From Bacillota bacterium (GTDB lineage Bacteria > Bacillota > Sulfobacillia > Thermaerobacterales > Thermaerobacteraceae), in contig QGUQ01000151.1 of NCBI GenBank assembly GCA_003242195.1, positions 1-5,197 of the forward strand: a stretch of DNA of 5,197 nucleotides. Direction: 5' to 3'. Shown here piece by piece: positions 4,700-5,197 of the stretch. The notes under the pieces are model-generated. The model did no database searches. It saw only the letters and a list, made by a program, of their open reading frames with translations, and was not told where the DNA came from. Numbering within the stretch: the first letter of the stretch is position 1; each line of letters begins with the position of its first letter. A program made the position numbers and the translations under genes.

Positions 4700-5197
4700 T
4701 CAGTCGCCCGTGGCAGCCAGGCCCTCTCGTCGTAGGGCCTCGCCGGCGGTCTCGCCGGCGGCCCCACCCGCGAAGGGTAGGGGCAACCGTTCTCCCCGCC
4801 AAACGTTGATCAAGTCCGCCAGGATGGCGCTGGCGGTGGCGTCGCCCCCCGCCCCCGGGCCGGCGAAGCGAACGACGCCCACGGGTTCGGCCTCGATGAG
4901 GATCATGTTCTCCACCCCCGCCGCCTGCAGCAAGGGATCCTGCGGCGGCAGGAGCTCGGGCCGCACGGCCAGCCGCGGGGGCCCACCGCCCCACTCGGCA
5001 CTGGCTACCAGGCGCCAGGCGGGCCGCAGGGTGGGCAGAGAAGCCGATGGGCCCTCTCCCGCCGCTCCGGCCGCGGCACGGGCGCCGCCCCCTGGGCTGC
5101 CCTCCCCTCCCCCGGCGGCAGCCAGCGTGCGCCGGAATTCCGAGCTGTCGATGCCGGTTCGGGGGATGGAGCGCCAGTCCACCGGCTGCCCGCTGAT
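4700..5197 (-). CDS. hom: Homoserine dehydrogenase, C-terminal part (5' end outside window)
   Basis: The last 165 residues of a minus-strand gene that enters from the right edge; the frame is open through position 5197. Known: homoserine dehydrogenase uses NAD(P)H to reduce aspartate semialdehyde to homoserine, the branch point to threonine and methionine, in the cytoplasm. Seen: SIPRTGIDSSEF near the window edge matches the family's GI-x-x-I/S-x-x-D/E segment. Next come WRLVASAEW, LLPPQDPLLQAAGVEN and the C-terminal signature VGVVRFAGPGAGG followed by ATASAILADLINV; the GPGAGG codons are at 4844-4861. The protein ends about 37 residues after that motif, so no C-terminal ACT regulatory domain follows. 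Odd: an Ala/Gly-rich low-complexity stretch of about 30 residues (codons 5033-5122) sits inside the substrate-binding domain. The NAD-binding half is outside the window, so a fused or degenerate N-terminus cannot be excluded. GTG 5182 is internal, not the start. Confidence 0.88.
   Translation of the reverse strand: MSGQPVDWRSIPRTGIDSSEFRRTLAAAGGGEGSPGGGARAAAGAAGEGPSASLPTLRPAWRLVASAEWGGGPPRLAVRPELLPPQDPLLQAAGVENMILIEAEPVGVVRFAGPGAGGDATASAILADLINVWRGERLPLPFAGGAAGETAGEALRREGLAATGD

Overview
The window looks like chromosomal DNA from a very GC-rich (about 70% by eye), endospore-forming member of the Bacillota. The evidence is an alpha/beta-type small acid-soluble spore protein, a YtxC-family sporulation protein and a Gram-positive-style DacB/DacF D,D-carboxypeptidase in a genome with strong G/C bias at third codon positions. 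High-GC sporeformers such as Thermaerobacter or Symbiobacterium relatives would fit, but the genus is inference. The pattern is a core chromosome segment: there is no transposase, phage gene, CRISPR array, tRNA or rRNA.

Layout from left to right. (1) Complement 1-1150: queG, epoxyqueuosine reductase, nearly complete, with its C-terminus running into a nine-C homopolymer at the window edge. (2) 1151-1235: short gap holding a strong perfect inverted repeat just upstream of the queG ribosome-binding site. (3) Complement 1236-1562: an unusually long (108 aa) alpha/beta-type SASP. (4) 1563-1754: non-coding gap. (5) Complement 1755-3155: an exported, C-terminally membrane-anchored D-alanyl-D-alanine carboxypeptidase with KNG in place of the canonical KTG. 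(6) 3156-3403: divergent promoter region with a perfect TTGACA box. (7) 3404-4162, plus strand: ytxC, the only plus-strand gene. (8) 4163-4197: short convergent gap. (9) Complement 4198-4614: an unrecognised small protein with an N-terminal zinc ribbon and C-terminal hydrophobic segments. (10) Complement 4700-5197: the C-terminal part of a homoserine dehydrogenase whose 5' end lies beyond the window.

How they fit together: three genes (SASP, D,D-carboxypeptidase, YtxC) point to sporulation, meaning spore DNA protection, peptidoglycan trimming and an uncharacterised sporulation role. QueG (tRNA queuosine) and homoserine dehydrogenase (Thr/Met synthesis) are housekeeping neighbours. I found no convincing undescribed multi-gene system. 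The points most worth checking are the SASP's second KxxVAxxxG unit and lost protease-site glutamates, the KNG motif of the carboxypeptidase, the zinc-ribbon membrane protein, and the queG leader hairpin that could compete for the Shine-Dalgarno sequence. Many long antisense open frames exist, but all look like GC-bias artefacts.
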